Below are positions 9,899-18,172 of a DNA stretch of 64,000 bases, in pieces (position 1 is the first letter of the stretch; every line of letters begins with the position of its first letter). A program made the translations under genes and the position numbers. The notes beneath the pieces were generated by a model. That model ran no database searches and was not told the DNA's origin. It saw nothing but the letters and a program-made list of their open reading frames with translations. Source of the DNA: Anaerolineae bacterium (GTDB lineage Bacteria > Chloroflexota > Anaerolineae > UBA3071); contig JARYMM010000012.1 in the NCBI GenBank assembly GCA_029907105.1, forward strand, positions 1 through 64,000, in the 5' to 3' direction.

Positions 9899-10330
9899 AT
9901 GAACGAAGAGCTGGTGTGGATCACCGGGCAACTGGCCATCCCCCTGGCGGAGCTGGAATTTCGCTTCTCCCGCAGCGGGGGGCCGGGCGGGCAGCACGTG
10001 AACCGCAGCGCCACCCGCGTGGAATTGCGCTTCGATGTGGCGCGCTCGCCGAGCCTTAGCGAGGAGCAGCGGCAACGGGTGCTGGAGCGGCTGGCGGGGC
10101 GTCTGGACAGCGAGGGGGTCTTGCGCGTGGTCGCCGAGTCGGAGCGCAGCCAATGGCGCAATCGCCAGGAGGCCGTGGAGCGCTTCCGGATGCTGTTACG
10201 GCAGGCGCTACATATACCCAGGCGGCGGCGACGCACCGGGCTGCCCGCGTGGGCCAAAGAACGCCGCCTGGCGGAAAAACGCCGCCGCAGCGAAATCAAA
10301 CGTGACCGTCGCCGGGTTGAAGGCCCCTAG
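9899..10330 (+). CDS. arfB: Peptidyl-tRNA hydrolase ArfB (ribosome rescue)
   Basis: 143 residues, close to the family length of about 140. The release-factor GGQ loop is present (SRSGGPGGQHVN), followed by a basic C-terminal tail rich in Arg and Lys (AKERRLAEKRRR) that in this family inserts into the mRNA channel of stalled ribosomes. The internal ATG at 9899 is chosen because homology begins there and a GAGAGGTGA lies upstream; an in-frame start at 9866 would add 11 residues of low-complexity sequence. Its 3' end overlaps the convergent HD-domain gene by 4 bp. Confidence 0.93.
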   Translation: MNEELVWITGQLAIPLAELEFRFSRSGGPGGQHVNRSATRVELRFDVARSPSLSEEQRQRVLERLAGRLDSEGVLRVVAESERSQWRNRQEAVERFRMLLRQALHIPRRRRRTGLPAWAKERRLAEKRRRSEIKRDRRRVEGP

Positions 10331-10929
10331 GCCTGGCCGCGCACTTCGGCATCCAGCCGCCGGAAGAAATCAACCATGAACTCGTGCCGCCCGCGGGCAA
10401 TCTCGCGGGCGGTGTGCGTGTACAGGAAATCGCGCAGGCGGGAGAGCTTGAAGACGAACTCGTGGACGGCGGTGTGACCTGGCCCCGAGGCCAGAGACGC
10501 CTCGTCTACCTCGTCCAGGGGCACGAAGAGCCGCTGCCCCTGCTGCGCGGTGTGGGCGAAGGCCCGCGCCACGCCCACGGCTCCGATGGCGTCCAGCTTG
10601 TCGGCATCGGACACCACCTGCGCTTCCAGCGTGCGCGGCTGCGGCTCACAGCGGAAGCGATGTGCTTCGATGGCATGGGCCACGGCCTCCACGAAGGCAG
10701 GCGGCTGGCTGGCCAGGAGCTGCCGCGCCCGTTCCGCCCCGCGGCGGTGATGTTCCGGCTCGCCGTGGGCGATGTCGTGCAGCAGCGCGGCGGTGCGCAC
10801 CACGGCCATATCTGCGCCCTCAGCCTGGGCGATGCGCTCGGCCAGCGCCAGCACGCGCAGAACGTGATCGAAATCGTGTGCCGCGTCGCCGGCGGCGTAC
10901 AATTGACGCGCCTCTTCGATGGTGATCAT
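10327..10929 (-). CDS. HD-domain phosphohydrolase (YpgQ/YedJ-like)
   Basis: 200 residues. The HD metal site is visible: the first His is in AAHDFDHVLRVL, HD in LLHDIAHG, and the distal Asp in VVSDADKLDAIG. The downstream GAVGVARAFAH segment is typical of the small YpgQ/YedJ group, which includes Mn-dependent (d)NTP pyrophosphohydrolases. The precise substrate cannot be read from sequence. Confidence 0.88.
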   Translation of the reverse strand: MITIEEARQLYAAGDAAHDFDHVLRVLALAERIAQAEGADMAVVRTAALLHDIAHGEPEHHRRGAERARQLLASQPPAFVEAVAHAIEAHRFRCEPQPRTLEAQVVSDADKLDAIGAVGVARAFAHTAQQGQRLFVPLDEVDEASLASGPGHTAVHEFVFKLSRLRDFLYTHTAREIARGRHEFMVDFFRRLDAEVRGQA

Positions 10930-10964
10930 ACGGCTTGGGGCCGATAGATGGGAAGCCCTCAGGT

Positions 10965-11237
10965 TTACAGGAAGTCAGCCGGGTTGACGTCCACCACCTC
11001 GTAGAGCGCCTCGATGGGGTTGAGCTTCAGCGCCTCCTCGCCCAGGGCCGCGCGGATGGCTGCTTCGCCGGGGGCCTCCCAGACGCAAAACATCTTGCGG
11101 GCATCCACCGTGACCCAACTGGCAAGCCACTCCGTGTCCGGCACGTTGGCTACGGCGACGGCATGCATGAGTTCGTGCAACCTGTCCTGGGGCAACTCCT
11201 CGACCGCTGGTGCGTGAACGACAAAGTACTTGGCCAT
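10965..11237 (-). CDS. DUF4242-like small protein
   Basis: 90 residues. It matches the DUF4242 style: a short N-terminal strand, a central WVTVDARKMFCVWEAPGE block and a final NPIEALYEVVDVNP strand. Members of this family are small ferredoxin-fold proteins, some metal-binding. It lies 18 bp downstream of the larger moeA paralogue on the same strand, with a purine-rich sequence before ATG. Function unknown. Confidence 0.75.
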   Translation of the reverse strand: MAKYFVVHAPAVEELPQDRLHELMHAVAVANVPDTEWLASWVTVDARKMFCVWEAPGEAAIRAALGEEALKLNPIEALYEVVDVNPADFL

Positions 11238-11255
11238 AAGCGTTTGCCTCCTCTT

Positions 11256-13268
11256 TCAGATTGTACCACCGTTGCCGTCTTCTTCCAACTTTGCCAGTAC
11301 CCGACCCATCTGCGCCGCGCTGTAGCCGCCCAGCGCTTCCACGGCGGCGCCGAATTCGGGCTTACGGATCAGCGCCAGCAGCGGCTGCAGCAATTCGCTC
11401 TCGTAATGCTCGGCAGGGATGACCAGGTCATAACGCTCCTCCAGCAGGGGCACGAAATCCAGCCCCAGCGCTCGCGCTGCGGCCAGGATGCCCAGCCCGC
11501 AATCGGCCGTCCCCGATTGTACCGCCGCCGCCACGGCCAGGTGCGTGAACTCCTGCCGCTCGTAGCCCTGGATGTGGCGCGGGTCAATGGATCGCCGCTT
11601 GAGCTCGTAGTCCAGCAGCACCCGCGTGCCCGAACCCCGCTGGCGGTTGATGAAGCTCACATCCTCCCGCGTCAGATCGTCCAGCGAGCGGATGGCCTTG
11701 GGGTTGCCCGGCAGCACGATCAGCCCTTGCAGACGGGTGACGAAGCCCAGGAGAACGATGCGCCGCCCCGGCAGCAGGCGGCGAACGTAGTCCACATTGT
11801 ATTCGCCGCTCTTCTCGTCCAGCAGGTGCGAGCCGGCCAGGTGGGCCTCGTTGCGCTGCAGAGCCAGCAGCCCGCCCAGGCTGCCCACGTGTGCGGAGGT
11901 GAGCCGCAGTCCCGGATGGTGCTGCGCCAGCCGGTCGGCCAGCAGGTCCAGCGTCAGGTCATGGCTGCCGATGACGACGATGCTGCGGCGGATAGCCTCC
12001 GACGGGCGCAGGAGTTCCACGGTCACCGTGTCGCCGGCGTCATATCCCTGGCTGAAGCGAGGGATGCGCACCAGGCCGTCGGCGCGCACCAGGGACATGA
12101 GGACACCCGCGCCGCGCGGCAGCGGCGTGGCCACCAGCCGTTCCTCCACCTGGCCCACGGCCACGCGCAGGAACTCTTCCTCCCCGGCCGGCGAGAAGAC
12201 CTTGCGCGTCAGCGTAGCCTGCAGGGTGAGTGGCCGCGGCGGCGCCGGCTGGCCCAGCCAGCGGGCGATCAGCGGCCCGGCCAGCAGGTCGAAGGTCAGG
12301 AGCGCCGAGACGGGGTAGCCGGGGATGCCCATGACCGGCTTGCCGCGAGCCAGGCCGAGCACCACCGGGTGGCCGGGGCGGATGGCGATGCCGTGCACGA
12401 ACACTTGACCCAACTCGCGGAAGACGTCGGCGGTGTAGTCCTCGGAGCCGGCCGAGGAGCCGGCGTTGACCACCACCAGGTCATGGGTGTCCAGTGCTGT
12501 GGCCACGCTGTCCTTGATTGCCTCGAAGTCATCGGGCACGGGAGGCAGGCGCGTTGGTTCGCCGCCCCATTCCTCCACCTTGGCCGCCAGCATGATGGAG
12601 TTGTATTCCACGATCTCGCCGGGGCGGGGCTCACTGCCCGGCGGCACGAGCTCTGTGCCTGTGGGCAGGATGGCCACACGCGGCCTGCGCCGCACGCTGA
12701 CCGTCGTGTGCCCGCTGCCGACAATGGCCCCCAGGTCCTGGGGCCGCAGCCTGTGATTGGCCGGCAGCACCAGTTCGCTGGCCACCATGTCCTCGCCCAT
12801 CGGCCGGACGTGTTGCCAGGGGGCGACGGAGGCGAGGATCTCGATGGACGAAGGGCGAGCTGCGACTTGCGATAAGCGATTTGCGATAAGCGATTTGCGT
12901 GATGCGTGATGCGCGATGAGTTGTGTGTCTTCGATTTTGATGACGGCATTGGTGCCCGGCGGCAGCGGGTCGCCGGTGTCCACGGGGATGGCCTGGGTGC
13001 CCACCCGCAGGCGCAGCGGGGTTGTCTCGGTCGCCCCGCGGGTGTCTTCGGCGCGCACGGCGTAGCCGTCCATGGCTGCGGCATGGTAGTGGGGCGAGGA
13101 GAGGCGCGCCCAGACCGCTTCGGCGGTCACGCGGCCCAGCGCTTCGGCCACAGGCAGCGGCTCGCCAGGCAACGGCGCCGTGGCCCCAGCTTCTTCCAGG
13201 GCCGCCCACCAGCGAGCAACGGCCTCTTCCAGAGGGATGTCTTCGAGATAGACCTGTCTTTTGCCCAT
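11256..13268 (-). CDS. moeA: Molybdopterin molybdotransferase MoeA with C-terminal periplasmic-binding-like domain
   Basis: 670 residues. The N-terminal 400 or so are MoeA: AMDGYAVRAEDT, PPGTNAVIKIEDT, RPQDLG, LPTGTELV, NAGSSAGSEDYT, GIPGYPVSA. Residues of about 430-660 form a PBP-like domain (FINRQRGSGTRVLLDYEL, GTADCGLGILAAARALGLDFVPL) as in COG1910 proteins thought to sense molybdate or tungstate-related ligands. MoeA inserts Mo into the adenylylated pterin. ATG 13268 is preferred because the 35-residue upstream extension is repeat-derived. Residues of about 116-137 are an in-frame insertion of repeat DNA, described separately. It is followed on the same strand by a DUF4242 gene and preceded by a second moeA. 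Confidence 0.92.
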   Translation of the reverse strand: MGKRQVYLEDIPLEEAVARWWAALEEAGATAPLPGEPLPVAEALGRVTAEAVWARLSSPHYHAAAMDGYAVRAEDTRGATETTPLRLRVGTQAIPVDTGDPLPPGTNAVIKIEDTQLIAHHASRKSLIANRLSQVAARPSSIEILASVAPWQHVRPMGEDMVASELVLPANHRLRPQDLGAIVGSGHTTVSVRRRPRVAILPTGTELVPPGSEPRPGEIVEYNSIMLAAKVEEWGGEPTRLPPVPDDFEAIKDSVATALDTHDLVVVNAGSSAGSEDYTADVFRELGQVFVHGIAIRPGHPVVLGLARGKPVMGIPGYPVSALLTFDLLAGPLIARWLGQPAPPRPLTLQATLTRKVFSPAGEEEFLRVAVGQVEERLVATPLPRGAGVLMSLVRADGLVRIPRFSQGYDAGDTVTVELLRPSEAIRRSIVVIGSHDLTLDLLADRLAQHHPGLRLTSAHVGSLGGLLALQRNEAHLAGSHLLDEKSGEYNVDYVRRLLPGRRIVLLGFVTRLQGLIVLPGNPKAIRSLDDLTREDVSFINRQRGSGTRVLLDYELKRRSIDPRHIQGYERQEFTHLAVAAAVQSGTADCGLGILAAARALGLDFVPLLEERYDLVIPAEHYESELLQPLLALIRKPEFGAAVEALGGYSAAQMGRVLAKLEEDGNGGTI
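12861..12920. repeat. Low-complexity repeat inserted in frame in moeA
   Basis: Iterations of GCGATAAGCGATTT, then GTGATGCGTGATGCGCGATGA, about 60 bp. It resembles the intergenic repeat at 29161-29241. It encodes about 20 residues rich in Ala, His, Ser, Leu and Arg between the conserved IEDT and IEIL segments of MoeA, where canonical MoeA has only a short loop. Confidence 0.8.
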
Positions 13269-13281
13269 TGGTTTCTTCTTT

Positions 13282-13376
13282 TCGAGGTTCAAAGGTTTGA
13301 AAGTTCGAAAGTTCAAGGTTGACAGTTGGTGACATTCTCTGCAACTTGAAACCTGAAACCTTCGAACCTGCAACCG
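13282..13376. repeat. Intergenic degenerate repeat with opposing arms (TTTGAAAGTTCGAAAG type)
   Basis: Left arm: GTTCAAAGGTTTGAAAGTTC-like iterations. Right arm: AACTTGAAACCTGAAACCTTC. The arms are complementary and can form an imperfect hairpin in the gap between the two moeA genes. Related motifs occur at 23429-23478 and 61671-61804. Confidence 0.75.
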
Positions 13377-13378
13377 GA

Positions 13379-14608
13379 TCAGTACAGAAAAACGGTGACC
13401 ATCTCCCCTTCCGCCATTCCGCCACTATCGAGAGGCACGATAAGCTCGCCGTCGGCGCGGATGAGGGTGTAGATGAGGTTGGATTTGCCGAAGATGGGCA
13501 CGGCCCAGGTTTCGCCGTCCCGCTCCTCCAGACGCACGGGCACGTGGTCCTGCCGGCCGGTGGCGCTGGCCACGTTGCGTGCCAGGCGCGCCGGCACCGC
13601 GCGCGGCGGTGACGGCTGGCCCCCTTGCAGCAGGTGAATGGCCGGCGTGACGAAGAGGCGGAAGGCGTTCACGGCGCTGACCGGGTTGCCGGGCAGGCCG
13701 AAGACCGGTTTGCCATCGCACACGGCGAGGATGGTGGGCTTGCCGGGGCGCACGGACACGCCGTGCACCAGCACGCCCGGCTGCCCCAGGCCGTTGATCA
13801 CCTGCGCTGTCATGTCGCGGGCGCTGACGGAACTGCCGGCGGACATGACCAGCACGTCGGCCTGGGTCAGGGCGGCCTCGGCGGCCTGTCGCAGCGCCTC
13901 CAGGTCGTCGCCGACGATGCCCCGGCGCAGGGGAATACCACCGGCCTGCTCGACCAGCGCGGCCAGCGTGGCGGAGTTGATGTCCCGCACCTGGCCGGGG
14001 CGGGGCTCCTGCTCCGGCTCCACCAGTTCGTCCCCCTGTGAGAGGATGGCCACGCGTGGCCGCCGGGCGACGCTTACGGCGGTGATGCCCAGGGCCAACA
14101 GGCCACCCAGGTCCTGCGGCCGCAGCCGATGTCCGGCGGGCAGCACGGCATCGCCGCGCCGCACGTCTTCTCCGACCTGAATGACGTTCTCGCCCTCGGC
14201 CACCGGCTTCAGCACCTCGATGCTCCTCTCGTCCACCGGCTGGGTGACCTCGACCATGACCACGGCGTCGGCTCCGGACGGCAACATGCAGCCGGTGTGC
14301 ACCAGGGCGCACTGGCCGAGGCCGATTTCCAGGGTCGGGGCCTCGCCCATCAGCACTTCGCCCACCACGTCCAGGTAGGCGGGCAGGCCGGGGGAGGCGC
14401 CGTAGGTGTCGGCAGCGCGCACGGCGTAGCCGTCCATGGCACAGCGGGGGAAAGTGGGCAGGTCGTGCGGGGCGCTCAGGTCCTCGGCCAGCACGCGGCC
14501 CAACGCCTCGCGCACGGGCAGGCGCTCGGCGGCCACCTGCGGATCGAAATGCTCGCGGAAAATGCGCCAGGCCTCATCCGGCGGGCACAGGTCGAGTAGT
14601 TCGGGCAA
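13379..14608 (-). CDS. moeA: Molybdopterin molybdotransferase MoeA
   Basis: 409 residues, the canonical MoeA length. Shows CAMDGYAVRAADT, LPSGADAVVMVE, RPQDLGGLLALG, LSQGDELVEP, MSAGSSVSARDMT and GLPGNPVSAVNAF. Unlike its neighbour it has no insertion after the VMVE segment and no fused domain. Tandem MoeA paralogues are common where one handles Mo and the other W or a regulatory role; which does what here cannot be told. It is the upstream gene of the pair. Confidence 0.95.
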   Translation of the reverse strand: MPELLDLCPPDEAWRIFREHFDPQVAAERLPVREALGRVLAEDLSAPHDLPTFPRCAMDGYAVRAADTYGASPGLPAYLDVVGEVLMGEAPTLEIGLGQCALVHTGCMLPSGADAVVMVEVTQPVDERSIEVLKPVAEGENVIQVGEDVRRGDAVLPAGHRLRPQDLGGLLALGITAVSVARRPRVAILSQGDELVEPEQEPRPGQVRDINSATLAALVEQAGGIPLRRGIVGDDLEALRQAAEAALTQADVLVMSAGSSVSARDMTAQVINGLGQPGVLVHGVSVRPGKPTILAVCDGKPVFGLPGNPVSAVNAFRLFVTPAIHLLQGGQPSPPRAVPARLARNVASATGRQDHVPVRLEERDGETWAVPIFGKSNLIYTLIRADGELIVPLDSGGMAEGEMVTVFLY

Positions 14609-14763
14609 GGCTTGTCTCTCCTTCAGTGGTATGCAGCATCTGTCATGCCCGGCTATTTTACCACCTTTCGCCTCCAGTCACAAAGAAAGCCAGCGCGAAT
14701 GGGCGTGCGCAGCGGAAGCCGGGGAGTACGAGGAGTACCCCCTCGCTTATCCCCTGCCCCTAG

Positions 14764-14825
14764 AGGCGCAGAGAGCGCCGAGAAATTTAAAGTCTCTGCG
14801 TCCTCGGCGTCTCGGCGGTGAAACC
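14764..14825. repeat. Intergenic repeat of the CTCTGCGTCCTCGGCGTCTCGGCGGTGAAA type
   Basis: GAGGCGCAGAGAGCGCCGAGAA faces CTCTGCGTCCTCGGCGTCTC across a short AT-rich loop, giving an imperfect hairpin. Related elements lie at 51080-51150 and 58764-58792. The region 14609-15042 otherwise contains no gene I can support. Confidence 0.7.
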
Positions 14826-14854
14826 TTTTGCTTCCGGCGTGTCCGGGTTAGGGC

Positions 14855-14917
14855 AAAATCGCCTCTTTTTGTGCTCGCGACGGATCGCCAGATCCGTCGC
14901 GAACAAAGTGTGATTTT
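14855..14917. repeat. Palindromic repeat of the GATCGCCAGATC family
   Basis: A perfect 12-bp stem (14875-14886 with 14891-14902) around a GCCA loop. Flanking AAAATCGCC and GTGTGATTTT sequences extend the pairing. Its core GATCGCCAGATC recurs at 36253-36613 and 57772-57816. Confidence 0.85.
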
Positions 14918-15042
14918 GGCCTCAGCCAGTGGCTGAGAGGGCGGAGTTCTGTCGGCGAGCCCAGTTTGACAGAAAAGGGTCTCTGGTGTATGTTACCCGG
15001 CACGGGAACACGTGGAGCGTGGCAGACAGGAGCAGCGCAGCC

Positions 15043-15975
15043 ATGACCGATGAGTTGCGCATTGATCCGGCCGCCGTGGCCGATGAGCTGGGAGCCTTCA
15101 TCCGCCAGGCGATCGAGGATTTCCGACGGGATGGGGCCATCGTCGGCCTGAGCGGCGGCATCGACTCGGCGGTGACCGTAGCCCTGGCCGTCCGTGCGCT
15201 GGGGCCGCAGCGGGTGCTGGGGTTGATCCTGCCGGAGCGGGACAGCGCGCCTAAAAGCCGGCGGCTGGCCCGGCATCACGCCCGGCAGTTGGGCATTCGC
15301 TGCCGCGCCGTGGGGCTGAGCAAGCTGCTGCTCCTGATGGGCGTCTACCGGCAGGTGCCGTTGTGGCTGCTGCCCACCCGCCGCCTGCAGGCGAGGATGA
15401 TCCATCGCTTCTACGCTCGCTACACCGAGACCTTTGGAGAAGGGGAGACCCCTTTCTCGGCAGTGATGGTCGGCACGCGGGGGCTGAGCGGCCCCTGGCT
15501 CAACGAAGCCGTGGCCTATCACCGCGTCAAGGTGCGGCTGCGCACGGTGCTGCTTTATTACCATGCGGAATTGCACAATCTGCTGATGCTGGGCACTTGC
15601 AACAAGACGGAGCTCTCGGTGGGCTTCTTCGTCAAGCATGGCGACGCCGCGGCAGACGCGGCACCGCTGGCCCATCTTTACAAGACCCAGGTGCGGGCCC
15701 TGGCCGCCTACCTGGGTGTGCCAGAGGAGATCATCGCCCGCCCGCCGTCGCCGGACCTCCTGCCCGGCCTGACCGACGAGGAGGCCATAGGGTTGGATTA
15801 CGGCACGCTCGACCGGGTGCTGTGGCGGCTGGAGCGGGGGATGGACATCGAGGCCATCGCCATCGAATTAGGGCTGACGCCGGAGCGGGTGCACTACGTG
15901 CAGAGGCTGACCCGCCGCGCCGCATATCTGCACTGCTCACCTCGCGCTGCTCCTGACGCCCGTTCCTCGATTTGA
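15043..15975 (+). CDS. nadE: NAD(+) synthase-family protein (NadE)
   Basis: 310 residues. ATP-pyrophosphatase P-loop SGGIDSAV near the N-terminus, LGTCNKTELSVGF and KHGDAAADAAPLAHLYKT downstream, as in NH3/Gln-dependent NAD synthases. No nitrilase domain is fused, so ammonia use is implied. ATG 15043 is preferred over the upstream in-frame ATG 14929 because family homology starts there and AGGAGC lies 11 bp upstream. Its stop codon lies inside the -35 box of the next promoter. A divergent copy of its 3' quarter is found at 19673-19882. Confidence 0.88.
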   Translation: MTDELRIDPAAVADELGAFIRQAIEDFRRDGAIVGLSGGIDSAVTVALAVRALGPQRVLGLILPERDSAPKSRRLARHHARQLGIRCRAVGLSKLLLLMGVYRQVPLWLLPTRRLQARMIHRFYARYTETFGEGETPFSAVMVGTRGLSGPWLNEAVAYHRVKVRLRTVLLYYHAELHNLLMLGTCNKTELSVGFFVKHGDAAADAAPLAHLYKTQVRALAAYLGVPEEIIARPPSPDLLPGLTDEEAIGLDYGTLDRVLWRLERGMDIEAIAIELGLTPERVHYVQRLTRRAAYLHCSPRAAPDARSSI

Positions 15976-16000
15976 CAAAAAGAAAGCCGGCGAGTATAAT
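15972..16000 (+). promoter_or_regulatory. Perfect consensus sigma-70-type promoter
   Basis: TTGACA (15972-15977), a 17-bp spacer and TATAAT (15995-16000). The -35 box overlaps the nadE stop codon. It drives the regulator-DegV pair. Confidence 0.88.
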
Positions 16001-16047
16001 GTTTTGTGTTTCTGGTCATCTTTGATTTTTTGGAAACGGTACAGACC

Positions 16048-16731
16048 ATGAAGCTCACCGGACGACAGCGGCAGTTTCTCAACAACTTTCTCGACCTCTA
16101 TCGGGAGTCCCAGCAACCACTGCACTATTCCGCCGTTGCCGAGCGGCTCGGGATCAGCCCTATGACGGCGTATGACATGCTGCGATTGTTGGAGGAGCGG
16201 GGGCTTGTCGTCTCCGAATACGTTTTGCCTGATCAGGGCCCAGGTCGTTCGACCATCGTTTTTCGTCCCACGGCGCAGGCAACGGTTTTGATGTCTCAAT
16301 TAGCCGGCGTGGGCTGGGATCGTGAGGAGTGGGAGGGAGTGAAGGAACGGATCTTACAGGCTCTGCGAGAGGGTCGGGGCACCGATTACCACGACTTGCT
16401 GGAGGAGATTTTGCTGCGCATCCCGGAGCGCAAATCGCCCATGCTCTACGCAGCGGAGATGGTCACCGCTGTTCTGCTGCACTTGCATCAGTTGAAGAAG
16501 GAGGCCAGGAGCAGCAACCTGCTGGAGAGCTTACGGGCTCTGGGGCTCCCCAGTGAGCTGGCCGGTTTGACTCTTGGCCTCACCCTTGTGGAGCGAGCCA
16601 ATCGTCGCGTCACCTCCCTGCTTCTGTCCTACAGTCGAAAGTATCAGGAACACCTGGCCCGTTTGAGCAGCGAAAGCAAACAACGGCTTTCCGATTTCGC
16701 CCAGGAGGTGATGAAGATTGTAGAAATCTGA
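16048..16731 (+). CDS. Winged-helix/LexA-like HTH regulator next to DegV
   Basis: 227 residues. The N-terminal 65 look like a LexA-like winged helix (LTGRQRQFLNNFLDLY, YSAVAERLGISPMTAYDMLR, LLEERGLV). The remainder is alpha-helical with no recognised ligand domain. ATG 16048 follows the promoter at 15972-16000 by about 40 nt. The gene is followed after 69 bp by a DegV/FakB-type fatty-acid-binding protein, so a role in sensing fatty acid status is plausible but inferred. Confidence 0.75.
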   Translation: MKLTGRQRQFLNNFLDLYRESQQPLHYSAVAERLGISPMTAYDMLRLLEERGLVVSEYVLPDQGPGRSTIVFRPTAQATVLMSQLAGVGWDREEWEGVKERILQALREGRGTDYHDLLEEILLRIPERKSPMLYAAEMVTAVLLHLHQLKKEARSSNLLESLRALGLPSELAGLTLGLTLVERANRRVTSLLLSYSRKYQEHLARLSSESKQRLSDFAQEVMKIVEI

Positions 16732-16800
16732 GGAGCTGAATTTTTTACCCGATTCTTTCGTCTTCTCTGCTTATTTTGTTTTTTGAAAAGGAGTGACATC

Positions 16801-17676
16801 ATGGGTAACATCGCCCTTGTGACCGATAGCTCGGCCTATTTGCCGCCGACATTGATACAGCAGTATGGGATTCATGTGATCCCCCTCTACGTTCACTTCG
16901 AGGACGAAACCTTCCGCGATGGGGTCGAGCTGGACACCGCCGGGTTCTATGAGCAGCTGCAACGTGCTCGCTCATTGCCCACCACATCTCAGCCTTCGGT
17001 GGGCGATTTCCTGGAGCTGTACCGCCGCCTGGGCCAGGAGGCGGAGAGCATCGTCTCCATCCACATCTCCAGTGGACTGAGCGGCACCGTGCCCTCTGCA
17101 TTGGGCGCCCGGCAAGCGCTCTTCGCCGAGGCTGCTGAAAGAGGTGTGGGTCTGCCAGCCATCCATGTGGTGGACTCGACCTTCACTTCCGTCGGCCTGG
17201 GACTGCTGGTCGCCGCAGCAGCGCGAGCAATCGAAGCCGGCCAGTCGGCCGAGGTTGTGGTGCGCACCGTGGGGGATCTGATCCCCCGTCTGAAGGTGAT
17301 TTTCGTCGTGGACACACTGGAATACCTCCAGAAAGGGGGACGCATCGGCGGCGCGGCGGCGCTGCTGGGTTCGGTGCTCCAGGTCAAGCCCGTCCTGTAC
17401 CTCACCGGAGGCCGCATTGACGTATTGGAGAAGGTGCGCACGGCCCGGAAGGCCAAGCAGCGGCTGCTGGAGATCATGGAGGAGCAGATGGGGCGAAGCG
17501 CAGCGGTTCGCGCGGCCATCACCCACGCCAACGTGCCCGAGGAAGCGGAGATGCTGAGACGGCGAGTCGCCGAGCGCTTTGACTGCCGGGAGCTGTTCGT
17601 TTGCGAGCTCAGCCCGGTCATTGCCACTCACGTCGGGCCGGGCACCGTCGGCCTGGCCTTCTATGCCGAACCGTAG
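16801..17676 (+). CDS. DegV family fatty-acid-binding protein (FakB-like)
   Basis: 291 residues, family length. VTDSSAYLP at the N-terminus, PTTSQPSVGDFLELY, SIHISSGLSGT, VVDS and a C-terminal HVGPGTVGLAF are DegV signatures. DegV/FakB proteins bind a fatty acid and present it to the FakA kinase; no fakA is seen nearby. The AAAAGGAGTGA ribosome-binding site fixes the start at 16801. Probably co-transcribed with the upstream regulator. Confidence 0.93.
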   Translation: MGNIALVTDSSAYLPPTLIQQYGIHVIPLYVHFEDETFRDGVELDTAGFYEQLQRARSLPTTSQPSVGDFLELYRRLGQEAESIVSIHISSGLSGTVPSALGARQALFAEAAERGVGLPAIHVVDSTFTSVGLGLLVAAAARAIEAGQSAEVVVRTVGDLIPRLKVIFVVDTLEYLQKGGRIGGAAALLGSVLQVKPVLYLTGGRIDVLEKVRTARKAKQRLLEIMEEQMGRSAAVRAAITHANVPEEAEMLRRRVAERFDCRELFVCELSPVIATHVGPGTVGLAFYAEP

Positions 17677-17678
17677 GC

Positions 17679-17773
17679 CACCGCCTGAACTGGGCGGTGA
17701 TGGACGAGACTCGGTACACCGCACGAGGTTGCTCTCTGCGGGTCCGTGACCTGCAGAACGCCGGTTACGGACC
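17679..17773 (+). terminator. Two hairpins downstream of degV
   Basis: CACCGCC (17679-17685) pairs with GGCGGTG (17693-17699). A second stem, 17741-17751 with 17763-17773, matches at 10 of 11 positions. Neither has a T-run. They fill most of the 149-bp gap before the glycosyltransferase remnant. Confidence 0.45.
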
Positions 17774-17825
17774 GGCTTAGCGCGAGAGATCGCGGTCTAC
17801 TGAGACTTGACGGGACACGCGGAAG

Positions 17826-18151
17826 ATGTTCATCTCTGTGGTAATCCCCGCCCATAGCGAGGAGCGCTATCTGGGCCGCTGCCTGGGAGGCGCTGCGCGC
17901 CCAGAGCTATCCGGCTTCGGGGTTTGAGGTCATCGTCGTGGACAACGCCAGCACTGATGCCACGGCCGAGATCGCCCGCCGCTTCGGGGCGCGGGTGGTG
18001 CGCGAGCCGCGCAAGGGGGTGGCCCGTGCCCGACAGACGGGCTTCGAGGCAGCGCGAGGTGAGATCATCGCCAGCACCGACGCCGACACCCGGGTGCCGC
18101 CTTACTGGCTGGCGCGCATCGTGGCCCACTTCGAGGCCGACCCCACTAAGA
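17826..18151 (+). pseudogene. Family 2 glycosyltransferase remnant (frameshifted, C-terminally truncated)
   Basis: The sequence begins as a GT2 protein (MFISVVIPAHSEERYLGRCL). One extra G near 17887 shifts the frame, and the first frame stops at TGA 17927-17929. The second frame continues the family: EALRAQSYPASGFEV, then IVVDNASTDATAEIARRFG, then GVARARQTGFEAARGEII and the DAD-type metal motif STDADTRVP. Homology ends at about 18150, where the ribosome-binding site and start of the radical SAM gene begin. The catalytic second half is absent, so it cannot be functional. Confidence 0.88.
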
Positions 18152-18172
18152 TGCTGATTGTGGAGGCAAATC

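Noticed and set aside
10935-12875. Forward open frame of 646 codons
   Set aside because: Antisense to the DUF4242 and MoeA genes and without recognisable motifs.
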